Positions 34,896 through 43,332 of a stretch of DNA of 64,000 nucleotides are shown here, in pieces. The notes below the pieces were generated by a model that did no database searches, was not told the DNA's origin, and saw only the letters and a list, made by a program, of their open reading frames with translations. The DNA is from Nostoc punctiforme NIES-2108 (GTDB lineage Bacteria; Cyanobacteriota; Cyanobacteriia; Cyanobacteriales; Nostocaceae), in contig LXQE01000029.1 in the NCBI GenBank assembly GCA_003326195.1, positions 19,074-83,073 of the forward strand, read 5' to 3'. The first letter of the stretch is position 1. Every line of letters starts with the position of its first letter. The position numbers were made by a program, and so were the translations under genes.

Positions 34896-35102
34896 CTAGG
34901 CTTTACCTAACTGCGCTAACTCATCTCTACATTCTTTGTCAGCAGATGTCCAGTAAATTGTCCGTCTCAATGATTCAATATCGACGGGTTTGATTAGGTA
35001 AGTCTGCAATGAATACCCAATAGTGGAGACTATCAAGGGTAATTTTTGGCAGAATTTTACAATGAGTTCACATAGCTTGCCGCCGTGGGCATCGCTTTTC
35101 AG
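34896..35102 (-). pseudogene. Probable response-regulator C-terminal fragment
   Basis: On the minus strand an open stretch with no start codon ends in a stop at 34896-34898. It reads ...LCELIVKFCQKLPLIVSTIG, then YSLQTYLIKPVDIESLRRTI and a short tail ending AQLGKA. The YLIKPVD segment matches the conserved Lys-Pro end of receiver domains. Upstream it runs into a stop inside the palindromic repeat near 35102. No phospho-Asp region is present. The identification rests mainly on that motif. Confidence 0.4.
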
Positions 35103-35118
35103 GTAAATAGACTACGCG

Positions 35119-35146
35119 GTAGAGGCGCAAGTCCTTGCGCCTCTAC
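35119..35146. repeat. 13-bp perfect inverted repeat, GTAGAGGCGCAAG
   Basis: GTAGAGGCGCAAG (35119-35131) and its perfect complement (35134-35146) with a 2-bp loop. The flanking GGTAAATAGAC motif recurs near 6527, making it a dispersed element. Confidence 0.85.
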
Positions 35147-35401
35147 TGGGATGTGTCTGAACATGAGCATCAGAAAAACATAAATAAATATTAATATCTT
35201 AATAGTTATATATGAATGAATAGTTAAATAATCTTAGGATAAATAAAAATAGCTGGGATTTGCATCGGCAGTTGTACTTGTTGGATAGAGTGATGCAAAT
35301 CCTTTCTCAACCTAGAATAACAATTTTTTAGTTGGCTGTGGCAGGCATCGTGAGTCGGTGGCTGCCGAGAAACTTTGCGCTTAAACATGAAGGAAGCAAC
35401 A

Positions 35402-36118
35402 ATGAGTAGCAATCTAGCCATCAAACTTCGCTCTGGAACTCAACAAGCCCACACATCAGCGGAAAATGTGGCATTCATGAAATGTTTTTTGCAAGGAGTC
35501 GTGGATAGAGACTGCTTCGCCAAATTCTTAAGCAACTTGTATTACGTCTACAGCGAACTAGAAGCTGCATTAGAGAGCCATAGAGAGCATCCTGTGGTTA
35601 GTGCAGTTTACTTTCTGGAACTTAATCGCCAATCCTCGCTCGAAAAAGACATGGTGTTCTATTATGGGGATAATTGGAGAGAGCAAGTTACAGCCTCACC
35701 TGCTGCCCAGAGCTACATTAACCGCATTCGGGAAATTTCTGCTAGTGAACCAGTCTTATTGCTAGGTCATGCCTACACTCGCTACATGGGCGATCTTTCT
35801 GGGGGTCAAATGCTACAAAAAGTTGCTCAGTCAGCCCTGAAGCTTTCTGGCTATGAAGGCACATCCTTTTACAACTTTGAGCAAATTCCTGACAAAAAGG
35901 CATTTAAGGATAAGTATCGTCAGGCATTAAATGCATTGCCCGTTGATGATATAACAGCAGAACGGATTGTTGCAGAAGCCAATAATGCCTTTGGGTTCAA
36001 TTTAAAGATGGCTCAAGAGTTAGAGGGAAGTTTAATTAAAGCACTCGGCCAAGTTCTCTTTAATAGCCTCACTCGTTCTCAAAATTCAGGTAACACTGAA
36101 GTAGCTGCGGCTAATTAA
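35402..36118 (+). CDS. ho1: Heme oxygenase (biliverdin-forming)
   Basis: 238 residues from the ATG at 35402, preceded by AAGGAAG. It opens heme to biliverdin IX-alpha with ferredoxin as reductant, feeding phycobilin and phytochrome chromophore synthesis. Proximal ligand His17 lies in SGTQQAHTSAE; the distal helix has the GDLSGGQ signature (YMGDLSGGQML). Length and motifs fit cyanobacterial HO. A longer in-frame start at 35375 lacks conservation. hemN follows 161 bp downstream on the same strand, separated by a repeat cassette; such pairing is known for the low-oxygen HO2/HemN group, so HO1 versus HO2 is not certain. Confidence 0.93.
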   Translation: MSSNLAIKLRSGTQQAHTSAENVAFMKCFLQGVVDRDCFAKFLSNLYYVYSELEAALESHREHPVVSAVYFLELNRQSSLEKDMVFYYGDNWREQVTASPAAQSYINRIREISASEPVLLLGHAYTRYMGDLSGGQMLQKVAQSALKLSGYEGTSFYNFEQIPDKKAFKDKYRQALNALPVDDITAERIVAEANNAFGFNLKMAQELEGSLIKALGQVLFNSLTRSQNSGNTEVAAAN

Positions 36119-36123
36119 TTTTG

Positions 36124-36245
36124 TCATTTGTCATTTGTCATTGGGCATTGGGCATTGGGCATGGGGCATGGGAAGAGACAAGGTAGACAAGGGAAAAACT
36201 TGTTCAATAATTCCCCTTGTCTCCCTTGTCCTCCCTGCTCCCCAT
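36124..36245. repeat. Heptamer array plus GACAAGG/CCTTGTC cassette
   Basis: Heptamers drift from TCATTTG through GCATTGG to GCATGGG (36124-36172). Then AGAGACAAGGTAGAC and CTTGTTCAATAATTCCCC, then CTTGTCTCCCTTGTC, follow. The purine-rich and pyrimidine-rich halves can pair as a hairpin. Nearly the same composite is found at 59301-59440 before chlI. Confidence 0.85.
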
Positions 36246-36279
36246 TAAATACTCCCTTCATTCATTGGAAAGCAACTCA

Positions 36280-37662
36280 ATGGTTTTTCTATTACCTGGT
36301 GTCAAGTTTGATCTGGATCTGATTCAAAAGTACGACACTCGCGCACCTAGATATACCAGTTACCCGCCCGCTACAGAGTTAAGCGAAACATTCACTGAAA
36401 CTGATTTTAAGGCCGCGATCGCAGCATCAAATCAACGCAAAACTCCTCTTTCTTTGTATTTCCATATCCCCTTTTGCCAAAGTGCTTGCTACTTCTGCGG
36501 CTGTAATACAGTAATTTCCAACAACAAGAATATTGCTAAACCTTACGTGGAGTCTTTGGTTCAAGACATTAAAAACACCGCAGCTTTAATCGATTCTGAT
36601 AGAAAAGTGCTGCAAATCCACTGGGGTGGTGGTACTCCTAATTACTTGGAGCCTTACCAAGTAGAATTTTTATGGAAAAACATCAATCGCTATTTCAACA
36701 TCGATTCCCAAGCAGAAATCTCAATTGAGATTAATCCCCGCTATATCGATAAAGACTACATTTTCTTTCTGAGACAGATTGGATTTAACCGCATTAGTTT
36801 TGGCATTCAGGATTTTAATAGCCAAGTTCAAGTAGCTGTCAATCGTGTCCAGCCAGAAGAAATGCTTTTTGATGCCATGAGTTGGATCAAAGAAGCTAAG
36901 TTTGAAAGTGTGAATGTAGACCTAATTTATGGTTTACCCTATCAAACCCGCGAGACATTTCATGAGACGCTGAAAAAGACGATTGAATTAGATCCTGACC
37001 GAATTGTTGTCTTTAACTTTGCTTATGTACCGTGGCTCAAACCGGCACAAAAAAATATTTCCCAAGAGGCACTACCCCCAGCAGAGGAAAAGTTAGAGAT
37101 TCTGAAAATGACCATTGAAGAATTGACGAATAACGAATATCTCTTTATTGGGATGGATCATTTTGCTAAAACTGATGACGAATTAGCGATCGCTCAACGT
37201 AATGGCACTCTCAAACGCAATTTTCAGGGCTATACTACCCACGCCGAGACAGAATTATTTGGTTTTGGTGCTACATCCATCAGTATGTTAGAAGATGCTT
37301 ATGCTCAAAACCACAAGGAGTTAAAGGATTATTATCAGACACTAGCAGCAGGTAATTTACCTGTTAGTAAAGGTATCAAGCTCACTCAGAATGACATTAT
37401 TAGACGGGATGTGATTATGGGTATTATGTCTCATTTTCAACTTCATAAGCAAGATATTGAAAACAAATATCATATCAGTTTTGATGAATATTTCTCTGAG
37501 GAACTAGAGGCGTTAAAACCACTAGAAGCCGATGGTCTAGTCAGTTTATCAAAAAATCAAATTCAGATTACCGACATTGGTAGATTACTAGTAAGAAACA
37601 TTGTCGTCATATTTGATACTCACACAAGAACGCAAGAGACAAAGTTCTCTCGCGCTATTTGA
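36280..37662 (+). CDS. hemN: Oxygen-independent coproporphyrinogen III oxidase
   Basis: 460 residues from the ATG at 36280. A radical-SAM enzyme that converts coproporphyrinogen III to protoporphyrinogen IX without oxygen. The cluster motif is Cys66-x3-Cys70-x2-Cys73 (FHIPFCQSACYFCGC). QIHWGGGTPNYL and the HemN-specific substrate segment FQGYTTHAETELFGFG support true HemN rather than HemW. The upstream extension to 36217 is encoded by repeat DNA and rejected. It lies downstream of heme oxygenase, consistent with co-induction under micro-oxic conditions. A stable hairpin follows the gene. Confidence 0.95.
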   Translation: MVFLLPGVKFDLDLIQKYDTRAPRYTSYPPATELSETFTETDFKAAIAASNQRKTPLSLYFHIPFCQSACYFCGCNTVISNNKNIAKPYVESLVQDIKNTAALIDSDRKVLQIHWGGGTPNYLEPYQVEFLWKNINRYFNIDSQAEISIEINPRYIDKDYIFFLRQIGFNRISFGIQDFNSQVQVAVNRVQPEEMLFDAMSWIKEAKFESVNVDLIYGLPYQTRETFHETLKKTIELDPDRIVVFNFAYVPWLKPAQKNISQEALPPAEEKLEILKMTIEELTNNEYLFIGMDHFAKTDDELAIAQRNGTLKRNFQGYTTHAETELFGFGATSISMLEDAYAQNHKELKDYYQTLAAGNLPVSKGIKLTQNDIIRRDVIMGIMSHFQLHKQDIENKYHISFDEYFSEELEALKPLEADGLVSLSKNQIQITDIGRLLVRNIVVIFDTHTRTQETKFSRAI

Positions 37663-37698
37663 TATCACTTCTGCAAGCTGCAAATGTTTACCACATAT

Positions 37699-37739
37699 TA
37701 TCCCCTCAATCTACCTTAAGAATAAAAGTTGAGGGGATA
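37699..37739. terminator. Hairpin after hemN
   Basis: TATCCCCTCAA (37699-37709) pairs with TTGAGGGGATA (37729-37739) over 11 bp; TTATT follows. A likely terminator though the T-tract is weak. Confidence 0.65.
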
Positions 37740-38240
37740 TTATTAAGACTATAGCAATCCGATTTTATTTTTGAACTTATTTGCGTGGTGCATGAAGCAA
37801 AGCAAAAGCGTGATAGGCAGTCAGAAGACAATTGGAGTAAATTTATTAAATAAAAAATATGCAAAAAGCTTGGTTAATTATTTATATAGCTAATTCATGA
37901 TCAACTATAACGAAAGTTTTCATAAAAATTAGAGATAAATATTTTTAATACATCCCCAGAAAGTTAGATATAAACTTTATGCCTTAAGGCAGAGATAAAA
38001 GATGATAGATTGATTCAATCAGTTAATACTTGATTTTGCAGACAATAAATAAATGTTTATAATAACTTCTAGAAAAATTTCGTTTAATATGAAAATGTAA
38101 AATATGCCAATTCTCATCCAATCTGGATATAAATTATTTTGTATAACTTTCGGATTTAGCATTTACCCCATCTGGTAGAAAGAATTTGGAATTAAACTTG
38201 ATAACTTAGATATTAAGTGAGTGAGATTGTTGAGGCGGTT
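37740..38240. other. AT-rich intergenic region
   Basis: About 500 AT-rich bases without ORF or clear repeat. Promoter of the GlsB-type gene expected; GAGG precedes its ATG by 5 bp. Confidence 0.45.
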
Positions 38241-38519
38241 ATGAGTATTATTGCTTGGATAGTTTTAGGACTTTTGGCAGGTGCGATTGCTAAAGCTATT
38301 TATCCTGGTTATCAAGGCGGCGGAATTCTCTCCACAATGATTTTGGGTATCATTGGTGCTTTCGTCGGTGGAAGTTTATTTACCTTGTTAAGAACAGGAA
38401 CTCTGCAAATTACTGCGGCTGGCGCTGGTTTAACTCTTCCTGGTATTTTAGTGGCTGTGCTTGGTGCAACTGTTGCTATTTACCTGTGGGGATTAATCAG
38501 AAGAAGCAGCAATGTATAA
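38241..38519 (+). CDS. GlsB/YeaQ/YmgE-family stress membrane protein
   Basis: 92 residues from the ATG at 38241. Three hydrophobic segments rich in Gly and Ala: IIAWIVLGLLAGAIAKAIYPG at the N-terminus, a central ILGIIGAFVGGSLF, and ILVAVLGATVAIYLWGLI. The KAIYPG...GG signature is that of the transglycosylase-associated/GlsB family. Members respond to general stress; the biochemical role is undefined. A GTG at 38217 would add eight residues, but GAGG spacing favours the ATG. Confidence 0.85.
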   Translation: MSIIAWIVLGLLAGAIAKAIYPGYQGGGILSTMILGIIGAFVGGSLFTLLRTGTLQITAAGAGLTLPGILVAVLGATVAIYLWGLIRRSSNV

Positions 38520-38684
38520 CCGCTGATTGGCAGTTATCTAACCCTGAGATAACTACTGTATTTTATTCAATCTTCTAGTTCACCAGCTTAAGAAGCTATC
38601 AAACATCAAATTAGCTCTATCTGGAAAAAACTAAAAGATAAATCGATTCATTGTGTAACACCAAATTTTGGGAAGTGTAAATCT

Positions 38685-39377
38685 ATGTTTTTCCACAAAA
38701 AAGAGCCTATTCATGCAGTTAACGTTAGTGAACCAAACCCTCGTTTTGCTCAGTTGCTACTAGAGCAGTTTGGCGGAGCTACTGGAGAACTTAGCGCAGC
38801 ACTTCAATATTGGGTTCAATCATTCCATGTCGAAAATGCTGGCATTAAAGATATGCTCCAAGACATTGCCATTGAGGAATTTAGCCATTTAGAAATGGTT
38901 GGTAAACTCATTGAGGCTCATACTAAAAATGTAGATCAAACAGAGGCTTACAAGAGTACTCTTTTTGCAGTACGAGGAATTGGCCCTCATTTTCTAGATA
39001 GCCAAGGTAATGCTTGGACTGCAAATTACTTGAATGAGGGCGGAGATGTAGTGCGTGATTTAAGAGCTAACGTTGCAGCTGAAGCTGGCGCTCGTCAAAC
39101 TTACGAAGAATTGATTAAGTTGGCAACCGACAAAGGAACCCAAGAGACTTTAGTGCATCTGTTAACACGAGAAATTTCTCATACTCAGATGTTTATGAAA
39201 GCTCTAGATTCACTAGGTAAGTTGACAGATCCATTCTTTGGTAATATTAAGCCAGATGAAACTGTTGCTCTTTACTACAATCTATCTACAAACGGAGATG
39301 GTAAGGATGAGCGTGGCCCTTGGAATTCTGAGCCAACATTCAAATATATTGCTAATCCGCTCGAAAGCCACTCTTAA
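38685..39377 (+). CDS. katB: Manganese catalase
   Basis: 230 residues. Non-heme dimanganese catalase that disproportionates hydrogen peroxide. Ligand set of the ferritin-like four-helix bundle: Glu35 (GGATGELSAAL), Glu65 and His68 (IEEFSHLEM), Glu133 (AAEAGARQ) and His166 (EISHTQMF). The length matches the KatB-type cyanobacterial enzyme, which is linked to salt and desiccation tolerance. A terminator hairpin follows at 39504. It is flanked by another stress-type gene (GlsB-like), but the two have separate promoters. Confidence 0.92.
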   Translation: MFFHKKEPIHAVNVSEPNPRFAQLLLEQFGGATGELSAALQYWVQSFHVENAGIKDMLQDIAIEEFSHLEMVGKLIEAHTKNVDQTEAYKSTLFAVRGIGPHFLDSQGNAWTANYLNEGGDVVRDLRANVAAEAGARQTYEELIKLATDKGTQETLVHLLTREISHTQMFMKALDSLGKLTDPFFGNIKPDETVALYYNLSTNGDGKDERGPWNSEPTFKYIANPLESHS

Positions 39378-39705
39378 TTGCATAGGTTGATTTTGAGCAA
39401 ACAGATGATTGGGAAATTGTGAAAAAATCCCAATCATCAACTGGGTTATTTACCCACCTTATTTAGCAATTTTTGGGCTGTTTAGCTACATTTAGCAAGC
39501 AAAAAAATTCCCGACTTTTCTAATGAAGCCGGGAATTTTTGCTGAGTATTTGGCTATTACATTCAATTGGAAATAGCTATAGCTATAAATATTCCGCAAC
39601 ACTGAAAAAGTTAGAGCGATCGCTGCTTCAATTACTACCCCAACATTTCTGACTTCAGAAATTAATTCAACTCAAAATCAAAACTCAGAATCAGGAGATT
39701 AACTT
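39378..39705. other. Intergenic region after Mn catalase
   Basis: 328 bases. It carries the hairpin at 39504-39540, one HIP1-like core near 39617 and AT-rich sequence leading to the DUF3891 gene; otherwise nothing recognised. Confidence 0.45.
39504..39540 (+). terminator. Terminator after Mn catalase
   Basis: AAAATTCCCGACTT (39504-39517) pairs imperfectly with AAGCCGGGAATTTT (39526-39539), ending in a T-run. It is related in sequence to the hairpins at 962-990 and 62466-62496. Confidence 0.75.
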
Positions 39706-40446
39706 GTGATTGTCAATGCTACGTCAAATGGTTGGGAAGTCATTTATCATCGTGCCCATGCTTTATTAGCAGCTCAACTGGCGGGACAGTGGCGACGCAA
39801 AGATGCTCCAGCAAGGTTATATGAAACCATAGCGGCAATTTCTCATCACGATGATCTAGAAAAAGAGTGGGAAGAAGATATTCTGACTGAAGCAGGTGCG
39901 CCAAAGGATTTCATGCTCTCCTCAAATGCCGATGTCGATGCCGATATCGAAAAATTAGCTAATTTGGCAAAAAATGCTCTTTACCGTGGACGATGGGTGG
40001 CTCTATTAATTTCTATGCACATCAGCCGTTTAAATGAGTCAAGCCGGGGTAAGTCTTCAAAATTAGACAAACTTTTAGACGAGCAACTTCAAAATCAGCA
40101 ACGTTGGCGCAAAGAATTGGGCATCAAAAAGGAAGAAGTTGATGCAGCCTATGCATTTATGCAATGGTGTGATCGCCTTTCTCTCATTTTATGTCAGCAA
40201 GAACTACCTGATGATGAGCGGTTTTTAGAAATTAGCAAGGGTCCTGAAGGTGAGCGCTATGACATCATGCAGCGCAGTGATAACTTGGTTGTTGTCAAAT
40301 CCTGGCCCTTCCAGGATAATAAATTCACGGTCAACGTTGAAGCTTGCGATCTCTCCCAGGTGAAATTTGAGAGTAGCAGCGAATTAACTAAAGCCCTACA
40401 AGAAGCCCCGATTAAGGTACTAGAGTGGACATTCGTTAAGAGTTAG
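39706..40446 (+). CDS. DUF3891-family protein
   Basis: 246 residues from a GTG start. Hallmarks: an N-terminal YHRAHALLAAQLAGQW segment, then IAAISHHDDLEKEWEED with a His-His-Asp-Asp cluster suggesting a metal site. A further conserved LISMHISRLNE follows, and MQWCDRLSLILCQQELPDD in the middle. The arrangement recalls an HD-like helical bundle, so a hydrolase is possible, but the family has no assigned activity. The C-terminal 60 residues look like a beta domain. No partner gene adjoins. Confidence 0.8.
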   Translation: MIVNATSNGWEVIYHRAHALLAAQLAGQWRRKDAPARLYETIAAISHHDDLEKEWEEDILTEAGAPKDFMLSSNADVDADIEKLANLAKNALYRGRWVALLISMHISRLNESSRGKSSKLDKLLDEQLQNQQRWRKELGIKKEEVDAAYAFMQWCDRLSLILCQQELPDDERFLEISKGPEGERYDIMQRSDNLVVVKSWPFQDNKFTVNVEACDLSQVKFESSSELTKALQEAPIKVLEWTFVKS

Positions 40447-40776
40447 ATCCATAAAGCTTACAGCTATTTAGCTGAAAATAGCTGTAAAAAAAATAGGTTA
40501 TGCGATCGCACTCTTCTATCAAATCCCTACTTATATTTTTGCAATGGCGATCTCAGTAACCACTATTCCAGGGGGTGATGCTGTGGATATAACCCAAGCT
40601 GCAAAGACACAAGAAGTAGCGATCGCATTTCGTGCCAAGAGCGTGAGAGCAGTTTTAATTATTTTAACTTTTATCTAAAGATATACTGTTAAGCCAGATT
40701 GTTATTACTTATGATAGTTCCTTTAAATCATTCCAATCAGTGAAAGTAAATATACTTAATAACTGAGGTTCAAAGC
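40447..40776. other. Intergenic region with HIP1 sites
   Basis: 330 bases. A 44-codon frame (40543-40677) is present but unsupported. AT-rich tail and GAGG ribosome binding site lead into the next small gene. Confidence 0.45.
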
Positions 40777-41016
40777 ATGGACTCAACAGGTAAGGTTCAA
40801 ACTGTGGACTCGTCCTGGTCTCTTCCACTGCTGTTGAAAGAGTATGCAATGAGCCGAGTAACTGTCTACTTTTATAGCGACAGATGGGTTCCAATTAAAT
40901 ATTGTTCTTTGGAAAAGGCAATTTTGCTTCACCATAAGGCAAGTTTAGAAGGCAAGGAAATTTTGTTATTTCCTGCTAATGTAGACCCTAATGAATTCTC
41001 AAACTCTTTTAACTGA
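40777..41016 (+). CDS. Small hypothetical protein
   Basis: 79 residues; GAGG lies 8 bp before the ATG. It contains a beta-like RVTVYFYSDRWVPIKYCSL followed by a helix (EKAILLHHKASLEGKE) and a final strand (ILLFPANVDP). No known motif or signal peptide. The composition looks like a genuine soluble protein. Function unknown. Confidence 0.6.
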   Translation: MDSTGKVQTVDSSWSLPLLLKEYAMSRVTVYFYSDRWVPIKYCSLEKAILLHHKASLEGKEILLFPANVDPNEFSNSFN

Positions 41017-41070
41017 AATGCATTGAGAGCGACTATTTTTCAAACATCTTGGCAACAAATTAATCAGCTA

Positions 41071-41100
41071 TAGAGGCGTACATATATATGTACGTCTCTA
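41071..41100. repeat. 30-bp near-perfect palindrome
   Basis: TAGAGGCGTACATAT and its inverse complement with one mismatch, no loop. Its TAGAGGCG/CGTCTCTA ends match the dispersed GTAGAGGCG/GTAGAGACG palindromes at 35119 and 44457. Confidence 0.8.
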
Positions 41101-41168
41101 GTTGTAAATGGGATTAAAATTCGTGCTAACTTGAAAGCAAAAGGTGTGGCGATCGCCAGATAAGATAA

Positions 41169-41846
41169 TCAAACCAATCCAGAACGCAGTGCCACAACTG
41201 CTGCTTGCACGCGATCGTCCACTGCTAATTTATTCATAATTCCCCGGACGTGAGTTTTGATGGTGTTGGGACTGAGATAGAGTTTTTCGGCAATTTCGGG
41301 ATTACTCAATCCGTCTACCATCAGCTTTAACACTTCTAACTCGCGCCCAGATAAGTTGGCGTTGTTGGTGGTGGGTGAAGGCGGTTTGAGATTATCAATT
41401 ACTCGCCGTGCAATTTGGGGATCGAGATAGGCTGCGCCATCAACTGCGGCTGCGATCGCACTTAACAATCTTTCCACACTTGCACCTTTGATACAATAGG
41501 CATCTGCACCGCTAGACAATGCCGCAATAATTTCTGTCTCCGTTTGATGAGATGTCAGCATTACTACATGAGTTGCTGGCAGCGCTGCCTTAATTTGCTG
41601 TGTCGCGGCAATACCATCCAATCGCGGTAATCCAATATCCATAACCACCAAATCAGGTTTCAGTTGTAGTGCGGCTTGAACTCCCAAATAACCATCTTCA
41701 GCTTGTCCAACAATCTCCAACTGAGGATGAGCCATCAACGATTGCTCTAATCCCAGTTGCATCATCGGATCGTCTTCGACAATTAACACGCGCAATGGCG
41801 GAGCATTGACCGGTAAATTTAAGGGATAGCGAGTATCTAAAGACAT
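41169..41846 (-). CDS. NarL/FixJ-type response regulator
   Basis: 225 residues. Receiver 18-135 with phospho-Asp70 in LVVMDIGLPRLDG and the acidic pair in LIVEDDPMM; Thr/Ser in VVMLTSHQTE; Lys in YCIKGASVERLL. The C-terminal LuxR-type helix-turn-helix (LSGRELEVLKLMVDGLSNPE, then LYLSPNTIKTHVRGIMNKL) binds DNA. No kinase gene is adjacent, so it is an orphan here. Its upstream DNA is a heptamer array with inverted halves (41863-41938), shared with the 3' end of era. Confidence 0.93.
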   Translation of the reverse strand: MSLDTRYPLNLPVNAPPLRVLIVEDDPMMQLGLEQSLMAHPQLEIVGQAEDGYLGVQAALQLKPDLVVMDIGLPRLDGIAATQQIKAALPATHVVMLTSHQTETEIIAALSSGADAYCIKGASVERLLSAIAAAVDGAAYLDPQIARRVIDNLKPPSPTTNNANLSGRELEVLKLMVDGLSNPEIAEKLYLSPNTIKTHVRGIMNKLAVDDRVQAAVVALRSGLV

Positions 41847-41862
41847 TTTTATTAATTAAGAG

Positions 41863-41938
41863 TCATTTGTCATTTGTCCTTTGTCATTTGTCCTTTGTCT
41901 TTTGCTTTGCCAATGACTAATGACTAATGACAAATGAC
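41863..41938. repeat. Inverted heptamer arrays TCATTTG / AATGACA
   Basis: Six TCATTTG-type units (41863-41904) face four units of CAATGAC, TAATGAC, TAATGAC and AAATGAC (41911-41938). Opposed arrays can fold into a long hairpin. Same design at 61120-61202 and, spread apart, at 48360-48390/48613-48676. Confidence 0.9.
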
Positions 41939-41944
41939 CAATTA

Positions 41945-42919
41945 TTATTCTTCCACCCGATAGCCTAACTCTGCTAAACTAATCCGCGACTGTCGCCATT
42001 TTGGCTGGACTTTCACAAACAATTCGAGATAAACTTTGCCAGCGATTAATTTTTGGATTTGTTCGCGGGCTTCACTACCAATTGCTTTGAGCATTGCTCC
42101 ACCTTTGCCAATGAGTATGCCTTTTTGGGAATCACGCTCGACGTTGATGGTAGCAAGTACACGGGTAATGCTGGGAGTTTCTTCTACTAGATCAATGGCG
42201 ATCGCAACTGAATGGGGTACTTCTTCACGAGTCAACAATAAAATTTGTTCTCGGATTAATTCACCCATGATAAAGCGTTCTGGCTGGTCAGTTACCAAGT
42301 CTGGAGGATAATATAATGGCCCAATTTCTAAATGTTCAATTAATAACTCTTGAAGTTGCGGTAATCCTGTACTAGTCTTGGCAGAAAATTTCACGATTTC
42401 CCATTCATGAGACTGGGCCATCTGAGCGTAACTATCATCTAGAAACTGCGAATCAGCCGGTTGTTGGTCGGTTTTGTTCACACCCAGAATTACTGGTGTT
42501 TTGCTGCGACTGAGCAATTCAGCAATGTAGCGATCGCCGGCTCCACAAGCCACTGCTCCATCTACCACAAATAAGACTACATCAACCGATTCAATGGCAA
42601 TTTTGGCATTTTGCACCAATACTTCGCCCAATTGATGATGGGGCTTATGAATTCCTGGCGTATCTACAAATATTAACTGCGCTTCTGGTGTAGTTAATAC
42701 ACCGCGCAAACGGTTACGTGTAGTTTGTGCTACTGGTGATGTGATGGCAATTTTTTGTCCTACTAACTGATTCATCAAAGTAGATTTACCGACATTGGGA
42801 CGACCAACAATGCCGATAAAACCTGATTTGAATTCAGGAGGAGCCTGGGGGATTGTTACTTCTCCTGAAAAAGAGAAAGTGTAATTTTCAATACTAGTCA
42901 CCTTTGGCTCCACCCTCAT
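41945..42919 (-). CDS. era: GTPase Era
   Basis: 324 residues. Era binds the 3' end of 16S rRNA during 30S assembly. G1 is GRPNVGKST (38-46), G2 lies in AQTTRNRLRG, G3 is VDTPGIHKPHH and G4 is VNKTDQ. The C-terminal KH domain has IGKGGAMLKAIG. The N-terminus has about 30 extra residues before the G domain. The start codon lies inside an imperfect duplication that recurs 120 bp upstream (see 42905-43297). Confidence 0.95.
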   Translation of the reverse strand: MRVEPKVTSIENYTFSFSGEVTIPQAPPEFKSGFIGIVGRPNVGKSTLMNQLVGQKIAITSPVAQTTRNRLRGVLTTPEAQLIFVDTPGIHKPHHQLGEVLVQNAKIAIESVDVVLFVVDGAVACGAGDRYIAELLSRSKTPVILGVNKTDQQPADSQFLDDSYAQMAQSHEWEIVKFSAKTSTGLPQLQELLIEHLEIGPLYYPPDLVTDQPERFIMGELIREQILLLTREEVPHSVAIAIDLVEETPSITRVLATINVERDSQKGILIGKGGAMLKAIGSEAREQIQKLIAGKVYLELFVKVQPKWRQSRISLAELGYRVEE

Positions 42920-43297
42920 ATTTTATAGCTGGGATAACTTGGTTTTTTCTTAGACACAAAACAGGCATAAAATTACCCTGGCATTTTTAGAGATTGCTTT
43001 TGCCGAGGTTTAATCTACTACTGGCTCTACACTTATATTTTACAGCTAAGATAACCTTAGTTGTAGTATTCAGGAGTCAGAATTCAGTAGTCAGAATATA
43101 AAAAAATTAAACTCCAAGTTTACCTCATTTCATCGGTAATCATACCAAACTCACATAAGTTATGACTTATGGCTCAAGATTTACGGAATTTTTAGACTTT
43201 ATTTTGTTTTTAGATACAAAAGAAACATAAAATTACTTTGGCATTAACAGGTAGGACTTTTGCTTAGGTTTAATCTGCTGCTAACTTTAGCTTAAGT
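42905..43297. repeat. Imperfect direct duplication between era and pfkA
   Basis: Copy one, about 42905-43023, includes the era start region (GGCTCC...ATTTTATAGCTGGGATAACTT, then AGACACAAAACAGGCATAAAATTAC, then GAGGTTTAATCTACTACT). Copy two begins at about 43024 (GGCTCT...ATTTTACAGCTAAGATAACCTT). An unrelated stretch of about 140 bases interrupts it, and it resumes at about 43205 (AGATACAAAAGAAACATAAAATTAC, then TAGGTTTAATCTGCTGCT). The whole 413-bp gap holds no gene. Confidence 0.7.
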
Positions 43298-43332
43298 TTC
43301 ATCAACTTTTTAACATATACATTTGGATCAAA

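Noticed and set aside
36217..36279. Extended HemN start
   Set aside because: The 21 extra codons are encoded by pyrimidine-rich repeat DNA.
40543..40677. 44-codon ORF with HIP1 in the coding sequence
   Set aside because: No ribosome binding site or motif; likely chance.
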